NCBI RefSeq assembly: GCF_003122215.1
Contig: NZ_QEYD01000008.1
Coordinates: 124,001-188,000, forward strand
Direction: 5' to 3'
Source of the DNA: Pararhodobacter marinus
GTDB taxonomy: Bacteria > Pseudomonadota > Alphaproteobacteria > Rhodobacterales > Rhodobacteraceae
DNA: 64,000 nucleotides
Shown here in pieces: positions 33,668 through 44,554 of this stretch (position 1 is its first letter; every line of letters begins with the position of its first letter). Both the position numbers and the translations under genes were made by a program. The notes under the pieces are model-generated. The model worked only from the letters and a program-made list of their open reading frames with translations. It ran no database searches and was not told the origin of the DNA.

Positions 33668-34232
33668 AAGCCCCGTCGTGGATCCGCGCGACGAAATCGT
33701 TACCCATCTGGGTCCGATGCGGGCCTTTGCGCTGTCGCTGACACGCAACGGCGCAGAGGCCGACGACCTTGTGCAGGAAGCGCTGGTCAAGGCCTGGAAG
33801 AATATCGAAAGTTTTCAGGTCGGCACGAATATGCAGGCCTGGCTGTTCACCATCCTGCGCAACACCTTTTACTCGCTCCGGCGCAAGCGCTCGCGCGAGG
33901 TGGCCGACCCCGACGGCATCGCCGCAGGGCAATTGTCGGTCAAGCCCGCACATGACGGGCGGTTGCAATTGTCGGAGTTTCTCGAAGTGTTCGCCCAGTT
34001 GCCGGTCGAACAGCGCGAAGCTCTGGCACTGGTCGGGGCTTCGGGGTTCTCCTACGAGGAAGCGGCGGCGATGTGCGGCGTGGCGGTGGGGACCATCAAG
34101 AGCCGCGCCAATCGTGGGCGCGCGCGCCTCGTTGAAATGTTGCACGCTGGCGAAGACGGCTACGGGGACATGACGGATCGTGTCACCTCGGCCATCGTGA
34201 ATGCCGGCGCCCAGGGACGACTAACCGCGTGA
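33657..34232 (+). CDS. ecfG: ECF sigma factor EcfG (general stress response)
   Basis: The 191-residue protein has sigma region 2 (RAFALSLTRNGAEADDLVQEALVKAWKN, split by the helix turn) and region 4 (VEQREALALVGASGFSYEEAAAMCGVAVGTIKSR, likewise), as in EcfG/SigT. It directs RNA polymerase to GGAAC-N16/17-CGTT promoters, several of which are visible in this window, including the one before its own operon. It overlaps nepR by 11 bp and the kinase gene by 4 bp. Confidence 0.96.
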   Translation: MTTKSPVVDPRDEIVTHLGPMRAFALSLTRNGAEADDLVQEALVKAWKNIESFQVGTNMQAWLFTILRNTFYSLRRKRSREVADPDGIAAGQLSVKPAHDGRLQLSEFLEVFAQLPVEQREALALVGASGFSYEEAAAMCGVAVGTIKSRANRGRARLVEMLHAGEDGYGDMTDRVTSAIVNAGAQGRLTA

Positions 34233-35971
34233 GCAGAAGGGTGACGTGGCCATTCCGGGGGCTGGCCACGAGAATTGCAGGAACGCTAGCAATCGCGCTG
34301 ATGCCCATCGGCGCGATTGCCGTCTATCAGGCCGTGCAGATTGCCGCCGAAGAGCAGAGCCGCATGGAAGTGGCGCTGCTGACCTCGACGGCCGAAGCGG
34401 CGGCGGGCGAGGCGCTGGCGATTTCCTCGGCCTCGGGCGCGGTCGCGACGCTGGCGGCGATGGTCGCGGCGAATGCGGGCCCGACGGATGGCTGTTCGGA
34501 CATGTTTCGCAACGTGGTGCGCGATACGCCGCAATACTCGTTTGCGGGCTATGTCTCGGCCGATGGTATCCTGCAATGCGGCTCGGCCGATGTCGGGCGC
34601 GACATGACGGACGGGCTTTTGTTCCCGCGCATGGATGTCGAGCGCGAGCCGATGGTTCTGGCCAGCGGCTTCGGCTCGATCAGCGGAACCTCGGTCATCG
34701 TCTCGGCCGCGCCGGTCTATGACGGGCGCACCTATATCGGCTTCGTCGCCGTGTCGGTGCCCCATTCGCGGATCTTCGGCATCCCCGGCAGCGCCGGGCT
34801 GGAACAGTCGATCAACATCATCACCTTCAACGCGAACGGCGATCTGTTGTCGGCCGACCGCGAATTCGGCCAGGTCGAGGCGACCCTTCCCGTGGGCCGG
34901 CCTCTGCCCTCTTTGGTGTCGAACCGGCAATTCGCCTTCACCGCCATGTCGGCCGGCGGCGAACAGCGCGTCTTTGCCGTGGTGCCCATCATTCCGGGCG
35001 CGGTTTATGCGCTGGGCAGCTGGCCGCGCGAGGCGCTGGGCTGGATGCGCCTGTCGCCCGTCCTGTTCCCGGTGCTGATGCTGCTGACCGGGTTGATCGT
35101 GGCTTTCGGGGCGGTCAACGCGCTGGTCATCCGCTATATCCGCAAGCTCAAGGACAACCTGAACGAATTCTCGCGCTCGCGCCGCATCCTGCCCCTGTCG
35201 TCCAACCGCGCCTCGCTGCCGCAGGAACTGGTCGACATCGACGAGACCTGGAGCGATCTGGCCAATCATCTGGTGCGCGACGAGGCCGAGCTGGAAAACA
35301 TGGTGCACGAAAAGAGCGTCTTGCTCAAAGAGGTGCACCACCGCGTCAAGAACAACCTGCAACTTATCGCCTCGATCGTGAACCTGAAGATCCGCCGCGC
35401 GACCTCGCCCGAGGCCCGGCGGTCGCTGAGGGAAGTGCAGATGCGGGTGATGTCGATCGCCGCCGTGCATCGCGCGCTTTATTCCGAACCCACCAGCGGT
35501 CAGGTGCGGGCGGACGATCTGCTGAACACGGTGGTCAATTCGACCATCGCGGCGGGCGTGACGGACGAACGTCAGATCACCATCGAGCAGGATTACGCGC
35601 CGATCCTTCTGTACCCCGACCAGGCGGTGCCGCTGCTTCTGATGGCGACCGAAGCCGTCACCAACGCCCTGAAATACATGGGCCGGCGGGAAGATGGTGA
35701 AGCGTCGCTGCGGATCTCGCTGGAAGCGACGACGGATACCGAGGCCACGCTGCGGGTGGTCAATACCTGCGGCACGCCCTTCGTCCCGCGCGAACAGGTG
35801 CTGGGTTCGGGGCTGGGTCGGTCGCTGATCGCCGGCTTCGCGACGCAGGTCGGCGGCGTCGTCACCACCGACGTGACCGAGGATTATTACGATTTCCGGC
35901 TGGTCTTCGAAGGCTCGGTCTTCGATCCCGACCCGGCCGATCACAACGTTCCCGAACTGGATGACGAGTAA
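34229..35971 (+). CDS. HisKA_2-type sensor histidine kinase, likely PhyK-like
   Basis: The 580-residue protein starts at a GTG overlapping the ecfG stop. It has a first membrane helix (about 15-36), a periplasmic sensor region of about 230 residues with two cysteines, a second helix (about 276-300), a HAMP-like linker, the HisKA_2 box EVHHRVKNNLQLIASI with the phospho-acceptor His370/371, and an ATPase domain with TEAVTNALKY and GSGLGRSLI. Kinases of this family at the phyR locus phosphorylate PhyR. The signal sensed is unknown. Confidence 0.92.
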   Translation: MSRRVTWPFRGLATRIAGTLAIALMPIGAIAVYQAVQIAAEEQSRMEVALLTSTAEAAAGEALAISSASGAVATLAAMVAANAGPTDGCSDMFRNVVRDTPQYSFAGYVSADGILQCGSADVGRDMTDGLLFPRMDVEREPMVLASGFGSISGTSVIVSAAPVYDGRTYIGFVAVSVPHSRIFGIPGSAGLEQSINIITFNANGDLLSADREFGQVEATLPVGRPLPSLVSNRQFAFTAMSAGGEQRVFAVVPIIPGAVYALGSWPREALGWMRLSPVLFPVLMLLTGLIVAFGAVNALVIRYIRKLKDNLNEFSRSRRILPLSSNRASLPQELVDIDETWSDLANHLVRDEAELENMVHEKSVLLKEVHHRVKNNLQLIASIVNLKIRRATSPEARRSLREVQMRVMSIAAVHRALYSEPTSGQVRADDLLNTVVNSTIAAGVTDERQITIEQDYAPILLYPDQAVPLLLMATEAVTNALKYMGRREDGEASLRISLEATTDTEATLRVVNTCGTPFVPREQVLGSGLGRSLIAGFATQVGGVVTTDVTEDYYDFRLVFEGSVFDPDPADHNVPELDDE

Positions 35972-36059
35972 GCGGACCGGCGACCGCGAGGCACGGGTTG
36001 ACGTCGCAGGGCAGCTTTCATGCTAAACTTGCCAGACCTTGTTCCGATGGCGAGCCCCC

Positions 36060-36584
36060 ATGCGTTTCATGCCCTTCCAGACCGCGCGCTTCCGCGTTGC
36101 CCATTGGTGCCCGCTCTTGGGCGACGCTTCTGCGCGCCGGGCGCTGGAAGAGGCGCTGCGTGACATACTGACACCGGCCGTTCTGGCACACCTGCCCGAA
36201 AGCTTCCGCCCGGATCCCGGCAAAGGCAGCGCATCGCGCTGGATCGACGCGCGCGCGGCGGAAAGCGATGTGCTGACCATCCACGCACAGCGCGATGGGC
36301 GTCTGGTCGGCTTGGTGATCCTTGCAGCCGGGCCGAATGACGCCGCGCCGGCGGTGCTGCATCTGGGCTACCTGTTCGCGCAGCCGGTCTGGGGGCAGGG
36401 GGCCGCGTCCGAGGTTCTGGGCGGACTGCTGGCATCGCTGCGAGGCCGGGCGCCGATCAGTCTGCTGGGTGGGGTGGATCGGGACAACCCGGCCTCGGCC
36501 CGCGTGTTGCAGAAGGCGGGTTTCCAGCGCGACCCGGAACTTTCGGGGCCGCGGGGCGAGATGTATCGGCTGGACCTTGCGTGA
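36060..36584 (+). CDS. GNAT-family N-acetyltransferase (RimJ/RimL-like)
   Basis: The 174-residue protein follows the RimJ-type GNAT pattern: LHLGYLFAQPVWGQGAASEVLGG (acetyl-CoA loop, with the segment Q-x-x-G-x-A-like VWGQGAA) and DRDNPASARVLQKAGFQ. It would acetylate an amine or a protein N-terminus; the target is unknown. The ATG at 36060 is used; a TTG upstream is a poor alternative. Confidence 0.82.
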   Translation: MRFMPFQTARFRVAHWCPLLGDASARRALEEALRDILTPAVLAHLPESFRPDPGKGSASRWIDARAAESDVLTIHAQRDGRLVGLVILAAGPNDAAPAVLHLGYLFAQPVWGQGAASEVLGGLLASLRGRAPISLLGGVDRDNPASARVLQKAGFQRDPELSGPRGEMYRLDLA

Positions 36585-36600
36585 GGCGTGACCAACCGGA

Positions 36601-37641
36601 TCACTCGTCGCGCGCGGTGTCCGACAGGATCAGCTCCTGCCCCTGCTTGTAGATCGAGCTGTCTTTCCACAGCGACTGGAACCACAGCACCAGCGGGATC
36701 GCCACGATGCCGCCGATCGGGCCCCAGAGCCACAGCCAGACGGTCAGCGACAGGAAGACCAGGAGCGGGTCGAGCCGCATCCGCTGACCGATCAGCATCG
36801 GCGTGACGAATTGCGCCTCCATCAGGTTGATCGTCAGGTAGATGAGCGGCACGCCCGCCACTGCGAGCCCGTCGAACGACACCGTCCCGGCGAGCAGAAG
36901 CATCGCCGCCGTGATCGCCGGGCCCAGATAGATGACGAAATTCGCCAGCCCCGCGACCAGCCCCCAGACCGGCGCGCCGGGCAGGCCATAGGCGGTCAGC
37001 GCAAGGCCCACGGCGATGCCGAGCCCGGTATTGATCACGGTGACGATGGCGAAGTAGCTGGCGACGCGCTCTTCGGCCAGCCGGAAGGTCGAGGGGCGGA
37101 AGCCGATCAGCTTCGCCCAGTCATAGGCGCGTTCCTTGCCGTAAAGGAAGAAGAACAGCCCGCCCAGAAAGATCAGGAACTGCGCGCCCAGTTGCGGTGC
37201 CAGCCATGCCGCATCGGCCAGAGTGGGCAGCGCATCGCCGCCGCCGTCCCCGCTGCCATCGCCGCCGGCGGGAGTGATGGCCTCCATCATCTCGCGCTGC
37301 ATGTCGAACAGGCCGCTGAGCTTGTAGCGCAGATCCAGCGCGGCCGAGCGCAGCTCGGCCACCACACCCGGCCACGAGACGATCACCTCGTTGACCCAGG
37401 GCCGCAGCAACAGCGCGATACCCAAAAGCGTCATCATCGTGGCGATCAGGGTGATCGTGCTGGCCAGCGCCACTGGCACGCCGAGGCGACGCAGGCGGTT
37501 CTGGATCGGGGTCAGCACCAGCGCGATGACAAAGGCCAGAACCAGCGGTGCCATCACCGCCTCGGCGTATTTCAGGGCGGCAAGGCCCGCGAGAACGGCC
37601 AGAAGCGTCTCGGGCCAGCGCTGGCGAATGAAGGTGGTCAT
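36601..37641 (-). CDS. AI-2E family transporter (YdiK/PerM-like)
   Basis: The 346-residue protein has about seven to eight hydrophobic segments and the AI-2E family pattern, including an early PLVLAFVIALVLTPIQNRL stretch, a soluble loop around residues 95-160 and a C-terminal FVTPMLIGQRMRLDPLLVFLSL. Members export autoinducer-2, sodium or other small molecules, so the label does not fix a substrate. GGAGAG precedes the ATG. Confidence 0.88.
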   Translation of the reverse strand: MTTFIRQRWPETLLAVLAGLAALKYAEAVMAPLVLAFVIALVLTPIQNRLRRLGVPVALASTITLIATMMTLLGIALLLRPWVNEVIVSWPGVVAELRSAALDLRYKLSGLFDMQREMMEAITPAGGDGSGDGGGDALPTLADAAWLAPQLGAQFLIFLGGLFFFLYGKERAYDWAKLIGFRPSTFRLAEERVASYFAIVTVINTGLGIAVGLALTAYGLPGAPVWGLVAGLANFVIYLGPAITAAMLLLAGTVSFDGLAVAGVPLIYLTINLMEAQFVTPMLIGQRMRLDPLLVFLSLTVWLWLWGPIGGIVAIPLVLWFQSLWKDSSIYKQGQELILSDTARDE

Positions 37642-37786
37642 GGGCTCTCCTGCATGGATGGCTCGCCGGGGCAGCGCTTCGGGTCAGCGCTTCGACATGC
37701 AGGACGACCGGGACAGGGGGACGCCCAATGGCAGGCGGCATACCCCCGGAGTCGGTGCGTCATGGTCGACGCGATCGCGTACGCGA

Positions 37787-37810
37787 AACGCGGGGCCGGA
37801 GCCCCGCGTT
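37787..37810 (-). terminator. Hairpin after the PRC-barrel gene
   Basis: A perfect 10-bp stem, AACGCGGGGC against GCCCCGCGTT with a TCCG loop on the minus strand, lies 20 bp past the stop codon. A T run is almost lacking (TTTCG), so termination strength is uncertain. Confidence 0.6.
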
Positions 37811-37829
37811 CAAAGATACCATAGTCGGA

Positions 37830-38525
37830 TTACATTTCGACTTCGGGCATCGCTTCGAGTTCTTCCATCGAATGGTCGATGACCACGTGGTCGATGTCGC
37901 CGTCTTCGTCAACCGAGACCTGCAGCGATTCCGAACCCAGAGCCACCGGCTTTTCGCCAATGCCCAGGAAACCGCCCACGTCGATCACGAAGCGCTCTTC
38001 GCCGCCTTCGGCATCGGCGGGGATCACGGCGCTGATTTCGCCGACCCATTCGTCGTTGGTGTCATAGGCGCGCGTGCCGACCAGGTCTTCGCTGCTGGCG
38101 AGCGAGGCGATGTCGACAATCGAGTGGCCTTCTTCGGTCGCCATCGTGTCCATGTCGCCATCGGCGGCCATATCGGTTTCCGCGTCGCCCATCGGCAGCA
38201 GCGGCTCGTCCGCGGCAACGGCATCGTCGTCAGCCGTGGTGCCCATGGTCGCATCGGCGTCGGCGGTGGTCGACATCTCGGTGTCGTCGGCCGGCATCAT
38301 GTCGGTTTCGGCATCGGCGGTCGCATCGGTTTCGTCGAGCGGCGCGATATCGGATTCGGCATCAGCCGACTGTTCCATCGTGGTGCAGTCTTCGCCCTCG
38401 CACAGCTCGGTCGCGGCATTGGCGTCGACATCGGTCGTGTTGTCCATCGCCTGCGCGTAAACGGCGGTCGAGCCGGCGGTCATGCCGAGGATCAGGGCGA
38501 ACGGCAGAAATTTGTTCGGTTTCAT
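37830..38525 (-). CDS. Exported acidic protein with PRC-barrel-like C-terminus
   Basis: The 231-residue product has a signal peptide (about 1-25, ending VYAQA), a long very acidic low-complexity region rich in Asp, Ala, Thr and Met (about 28-135) and a C-terminal PRC-barrel-like domain (about 140-231, DLVGTRAYDTNDEWVGEI). PRC-barrel proteins of this kind are common envelope stress proteins in Rhodobacterales. An exact GGAAC-N16-CGTT promoter upstream places it in the EcfG regulon. Confidence 0.82.
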   Translation of the reverse strand: MKPNKFLPFALILGMTAGSTAVYAQAMDNTTDVDANAATELCEGEDCTTMEQSADAESDIAPLDETDATADAETDMMPADDTEMSTTADADATMGTTADDDAVAADEPLLPMGDAETDMAADGDMDTMATEEGHSIVDIASLASSEDLVGTRAYDTNDEWVGEISAVIPADAEGGEERFVIDVGGFLGIGEKPVALGSESLQVSVDEDGDIDHVVIDHSMEELEAMPEVEM

Positions 38526-38572
38526 GTCTTCTCTCCAGTCGTTGTGACGCGCGTTTGCGTCTCTGGGAATAC

Positions 38573-38597
38573 AACGTCCGGGCGTGAGATCGGTTCC
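38573..38597 (-). promoter_or_regulatory. EcfG-type promoter of the PRC-barrel gene
   Basis: Reading the minus strand, GGAAC (38593-38597), 16 bp, CGTT (38573-38576): an exact EcfG match, about 50 bp before the start codon. Confidence 0.82.
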
Positions 38598-38664
38598 GGA
38601 GATCCGCAGGATTCTTCTCTGTAGAGGACGTTTTTTCTGAAATAAATTCAGATGGTTGATTTTG

Positions 38665-38713
38665 CATTCGAACAAAATGAGGGCGCAACCCGAGATTGAT
38701 CGGGTTGCGCCCT
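38665..38713 (-). terminator. Strong terminator after the SH3 gene
   Basis: A perfect 14-bp stem, AGGGCGCAACCCGA (38680-38693) against TCGGGTTGCGCCCT (38700-38713) with a 6-nt loop. On the minus strand it is followed by CATTTTG. It ends the SH3-domain gene transcript before the PRC-barrel promoter. Confidence 0.85.
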
Positions 38714-38746
38714 GTCGGCACCGGTTAGGTCGGAGCCGGGGATCGC

Positions 38747-39400
38747 TTAGCGGATCACGTAGACGATGCGGCGGGTTTCGCGCTCGACCACGACATCGTT
38801 GCCGTTCACGTTCAGATAGGCGATTTCCTGGTTCTCGGGGACGTCGTACAGCGTCACTTCGCCCGGCACCGCGGCACCGACCACCGGCTCACCCGTCAGG
38901 AAGACCGGATCGACCGGGTTTTCCTGGATATAGACGGTTGTTTCGTCGCTGACCGAGTTGTGCGCGGCGATGCCCGTCATCATCGAGCCCGCAACGGCGC
39001 CCACCGGACCCGCGAGCAGCGCGCCGGCGACGGCGCCCATGCCGGCACCCAGAGCGGTCGCTTCGTCCTGGCTATTGTCTTCGATGATGGTGATCTGCTG
39101 CGCCGAGGCTTCCGACAGCGGCTTCATCTCGCCACCCTGATCGAAGGTCAGGTACGGCGCATAGGCCCAGCCTTCGCCCGACGAGCTGGTCACCTGGCAC
39201 CAGCTTTGCTCGGCGTTGCAGCCCGCGACTTCGACCTCGTCGCCGGTCAGGATGACGCCGTCGATCTGATACTGGCCGCCCGGGCCCGAACGCAGATTGA
39301 TATCGGCGGCAGCCGTCGCCGTGACCGCGCCGGCAATCGTCGCCGACGAGGCAAGGGCCAGCGCCGAAACAGTGGCGAGCGTCAGGGTCTTGGTCATCAT
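38747..39400 (-). CDS. SH3-domain exported protein with DUF1236-like C-terminus
   Basis: The 217-residue protein has a signal peptide (about 1-25), a bacterial SH3 domain (about 30-88, INLRSGPGGQYQIDGVI and GWAYAPYL), a glycine/alanine-rich hydrophobic stretch (about 113-145) that may insert in the membrane, and a C-terminal DUF1236-like domain (VPENQEIAYLNVNGNDVVVERETRRIVYV, split at the turn). It should act in the envelope. The tandem ATGs leave a one-codon doubt on the start. A GGAAC-N16-TGTT sequence upstream suggests stress control. Confidence 0.85.
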   Translation of the reverse strand: MMTKTLTLATVSALALASSATIAGAVTATAAADINLRSGPGGQYQIDGVILTGDEVEVAGCNAEQSWCQVTSSSGEGWAYAPYLTFDQGGEMKPLSEASAQQITIIEDNSQDEATALGAGMGAVAGALLAGPVGAVAGSMMTGIAAHNSVSDETTVYIQENPVDPVFLTGEPVVGAAVPGEVTLYDVPENQEIAYLNVNGNDVVVERETRRIVYVIR

Positions 39401-39450
39401 GGTCGTGTCTCCGTTTCCTTCGCGGCTTTGCGCCGCCGGTATGGCTGGAA

Positions 39451-39475
39451 AACACCGCCGAGGCCGGGTGGTTCC
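39451..39475 (-). promoter_or_regulatory. EcfG-like promoter of the SH3 gene
   Basis: Reading the minus strand, GGAAC (39471-39475), 16 bp, TGTT (39451-39454). One base of the -10 differs from CGTT, so this is weaker evidence than the other copies. Confidence 0.5.
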
Positions 39476-39632
39476 TCAGTTTCTCGTTCCGCCGGCGGAT
39501 CCCGGCGCAAGGCGGCGGGAAACCGCCGGTCGGTGCACCGGACAGCCTTCATGCCTGCGCCCGGCGCCGGATTTCTGCGCTTGCACGGTGGCCGTTTAAG
39601 CCTATCCTGCGCCGCGCAACGGAGATCGCGCC

Positions 39633-42200
<2,568 letters not shown>

Positions 42201-42540
42201 GCGGTGAATGTCAGTCATTAATAGGTGTTGATTTCATTACGAAAATCGTTGCCGGCCCCGCAGCGAGCCCGACGCCGCACGCGACCCGGCACCATCGATC
42301 CTGCGATGCCGCATATCGCTGCTGCGCCTGCACAGTGGCCAGCCGGGGAAAACCCTTGCGGTTTGTGGACTTGCGACGCGTTTTGAGGTATCTCTCGTGA
42401 CGGGATGCCTTGCGGCCTTGGGGGGAACCGGGCCGGAACGCCATCCCGACAATCGACAAGAGGCCGCTCTGTTGAGGCGGCACACCGGACGTCGCTGGCA
42501 AAGCCTTCGTGCTGCCTGTGGCTGACAGAGGATGGACGGT
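42201..42540. other. Intergenic region before the cell-wall hydrolase gene
   Basis: A short AT-richer patch follows the PPDK-like gene (42210-42247). The rest is GC-rich with no clear terminator hairpin. The promoter of the hydrolase must lie here, but I cannot choose a -35/-10 pair. Confidence 0.4.
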
Positions 42541-43203
42541 ATGGGAACGGTGAGCAGGATGGCGGCCCTTGGGCTGGCCTCGGTACTTGCATTGACGTCA
42601 CTGGCTGCGACCTCGCATCGGGCGGCGGCCGAATTTCCGCTCGAGCAATCGCTGGCTCTGGCCTTCAGCGCCGAGCGCGAGGCGATGCGCGGGGTGTCGA
42701 CCTCTCTCGTGTCGCGGGCGACGACCCCGCTTGACGATCCGACCGCGATCCTGCGCTACGATGCGTCCTATCTCATGACCATGCCGCAATCGGGCGATAC
42801 CGAAACCAGTTGCCTGGCCGAGGCAATCTATCACGAGGCGCGGGGCGAGGATGTCTACGGGCAATTCGCGGTGGCCGAGGTGATCCTGAACCGCGTCGAC
42901 CTGCCTGCCTATCCCGACAGCGTCTGCGGCGTCGTGCATCAGAACGCGACCCGCCTGAACGCCTGCCAGTTCTCGTATGCCTGCAACGGTCGCTCGCGCG
43001 CGATGACCGAACCCGGCGCGCGGCGTATGGCCAATGCCATCGCGCAGGTGATGATGTCGGGTGCGCCGCGCGAATTGACCGACGGTGCGACGCATTTCCA
43101 CACCACGGGCGTGCGCCCGCGTTGGGCGTCGAGCTTTCAGCGCACGGCGCAATACGGCTCGCACCTGTTCTACCGCGAACCGCTGCGGCTGACCTTCAAC
43201 TGA
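42541..43203 (+). CDS. Cell-wall hydrolase, SleB/Hydrolase_2 domain
   Basis: The 220-residue protein has a signal peptide (about 1-30) and a C-terminal Hydrolase_2 domain from about residue 95: CLAEAIYHEARGE with the catalytic glutamate, then FAVAEVILNRV and ACQFSYACNG. These enzymes cleave peptidoglycan in the periplasm as SleB/CwlJ do in spores. The ATG at 42541 with AGAGGA 8 bp upstream is preferred to the ATG at 42532. Confidence 0.85.
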   Translation: MGTVSRMAALGLASVLALTSLAATSHRAAAEFPLEQSLALAFSAEREAMRGVSTSLVSRATTPLDDPTAILRYDASYLMTMPQSGDTETSCLAEAIYHEARGEDVYGQFAVAEVILNRVDLPAYPDSVCGVVHQNATRLNACQFSYACNGRSRAMTEPGARRMANAIAQVMMSGAPRELTDGATHFHTTGVRPRWASSFQRTAQYGSHLFYREPLRLTFN

Positions 43204-43381
43204 GCGCCCGCCAGCGCACCGCGCCGGCGGATTCCCGCTGCGAGGACGGGCGGGCGTCTATCGGAAACGCCGGGCGTCGCGCATGGGCGCCATGATGCCG
43301 GGTTCGGGCTGTGCAACCGCGTCGCGGCGGGGTAAGGCGGGGCACCGAACCCGTCCCCGACGCTGACCGGAGGCTCTGAGC

Positions 43382-44290
43382 ATGAGCACCGATATCCATC
43401 TTGCCTTCGCCCATCCCGAAGAGCGCGCCGAAGCCACCGCCTCGGCCGATCCGCGCGACCGGATCTCGCTGCGCGATTACGCCGTCGAGGCCGAGATCGG
43501 CGCCTTCCAGACCGAGCGCGGCCATACCCAGCGGCTGATGTTCAACGTCGTCGTCGAGGTGCGACCGCAATCCGGGCCGATCGACGACGATGTCGACCGC
43601 ATCATGTCCTATGACACGATCACCGAGGCCATCGCCGACGAGCTTGCGGCGGGGCGGCTGAACCTGCTGGAGACCCTGTCCGAGCATGTGGCCGAGCGCA
43701 TCCTCGCCCATCCCCGGGCCATGCGCGCCTTCGTGCGGGTCGAGAAGCTCGACCGCGGGCCGTTCAAGCTGGGCGTCGAGATCGTGCGCACCCGCGCCGC
43801 CGTGCCGGTGCAGAACCAGGCCGAGGATGCAAGCCTGCACCCGGTCGTGGTCTACATGGACAACGCCGCCATCGCCGCGCAGGATTTCAGCGACCGCATC
43901 GACCGGCTGGCCGCGCGCGGCGCGCCCGTTGTGATCTGCGTGGGCCTGCCCGAGGCGCATCCGCCGCGCGTGGCCGTGACCGCCGTGCAGCGCCGCATCG
44001 ACCTGCTGGCCGTCGAGCAGAACGCCTGGGCGCTGGCCTCGCGCGATCAGCGCTGCCTGGTGGTCGAAAGCCGGACCGAGATCGACTGGGCGATCCGGCA
44101 GGGGCGGATCATCGTCTGGGCGCCCTCGAAGCTGGTGCTCGATGCGCCGGACGGCCCGCTGGGCCATGCCTCGAACGGGCCGGCGCTGGCGCAATGGCTG
44201 GCCGAGACGCTGGCGGCCGAGGCGTTCCTGGTGCCCTGGGGCGTGTCCCTGCCGGCGGGCAGCCGGGTCCCGGTCGAGACCTTCCCCTGA
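43382..44290 (+). CDS. folB: Dihydroneopterin aldolase FolB with C-terminal extension
   Basis: The first 145 residues or so are FolB: ISLRDYAVEAEIGAF, then SYDTITEAI and LLETLSEHVAERIL, the pterin-binding and catalytic parts. FolB alone is about 120 residues; this protein has 302. The remaining 155 residues (from VVVYMDNAAI) contain VVICVGLPEAHPP and IIVWAPSKLVLDAP, alternating strands and helices of a domain I do not recognise. folP lies 264 bp downstream on the same strand, so folate genes are grouped. Confidence 0.85.
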   Translation: MSTDIHLAFAHPEERAEATASADPRDRISLRDYAVEAEIGAFQTERGHTQRLMFNVVVEVRPQSGPIDDDVDRIMSYDTITEAIADELAAGRLNLLETLSEHVAERILAHPRAMRAFVRVEKLDRGPFKLGVEIVRTRAAVPVQNQAEDASLHPVVVYMDNAAIAAQDFSDRIDRLAARGAPVVICVGLPEAHPPRVAVTAVQRRIDLLAVEQNAWALASRDQRCLVVESRTEIDWAIRQGRIIVWAPSKLVLDAPDGPLGHASNGPALAQWLAETLAAEAFLVPWGVSLPAGSRVPVETFP

Positions 44291-44305
44291 CGCGATGCAG
44301 AGGGG

Positions 44306-44359
44306 GCGGCGGCCCGGCCGACGCTCCCGCCCGCCCACCCCGCTTGGCCGGGCCGCCGC
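44306..44359. repeat. Interspersed hairpin element, copy A
   Basis: A perfect 14-bp inverted repeat (GCGGCGGCCCGGCC at 44306-44319 and its complement at 44346-44359) encloses a 26-nt loop with CTCCCGCCC and CCACCCCGCTT. The loop is nearly the same as in copy B at 50.8 kb although the arms differ. It starts 15 bp after the folB stop. It may act as a terminator or mRNA end, but no T run follows. Confidence 0.75.
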
Positions 44360-44411
44360 GTGGCTGTGCTGTGGTCGAGTACAGCCGTTGCGCAGGTTGC
44401 GCAGGCAGCTT

Positions 44412-44432
44412 GAGTATTTGGAGCAGAATGAA
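44412..44432 (+). repeat. 21-bp interspersed motif, copy A
   Basis: GAGTATTT, three variable bases (GGA), then GCAGAATGAA. Two further copies with other middle bases occur at 50926 and 58810. All three lie on the plus strand shortly after a gene end. Confidence 0.75.
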
Positions 44433-44554
44433 GGGGCCGGGCGACCCTCTCGAGCGGGGGCCGATCGGCGGCAAACCGCGAAGGGGCTGAAACATTGGCG
44501 CCGGGCTTGCGGGCTTGCTTGCCAAGCGGGCCGCGATCTGATTCTCAGGAGGGC

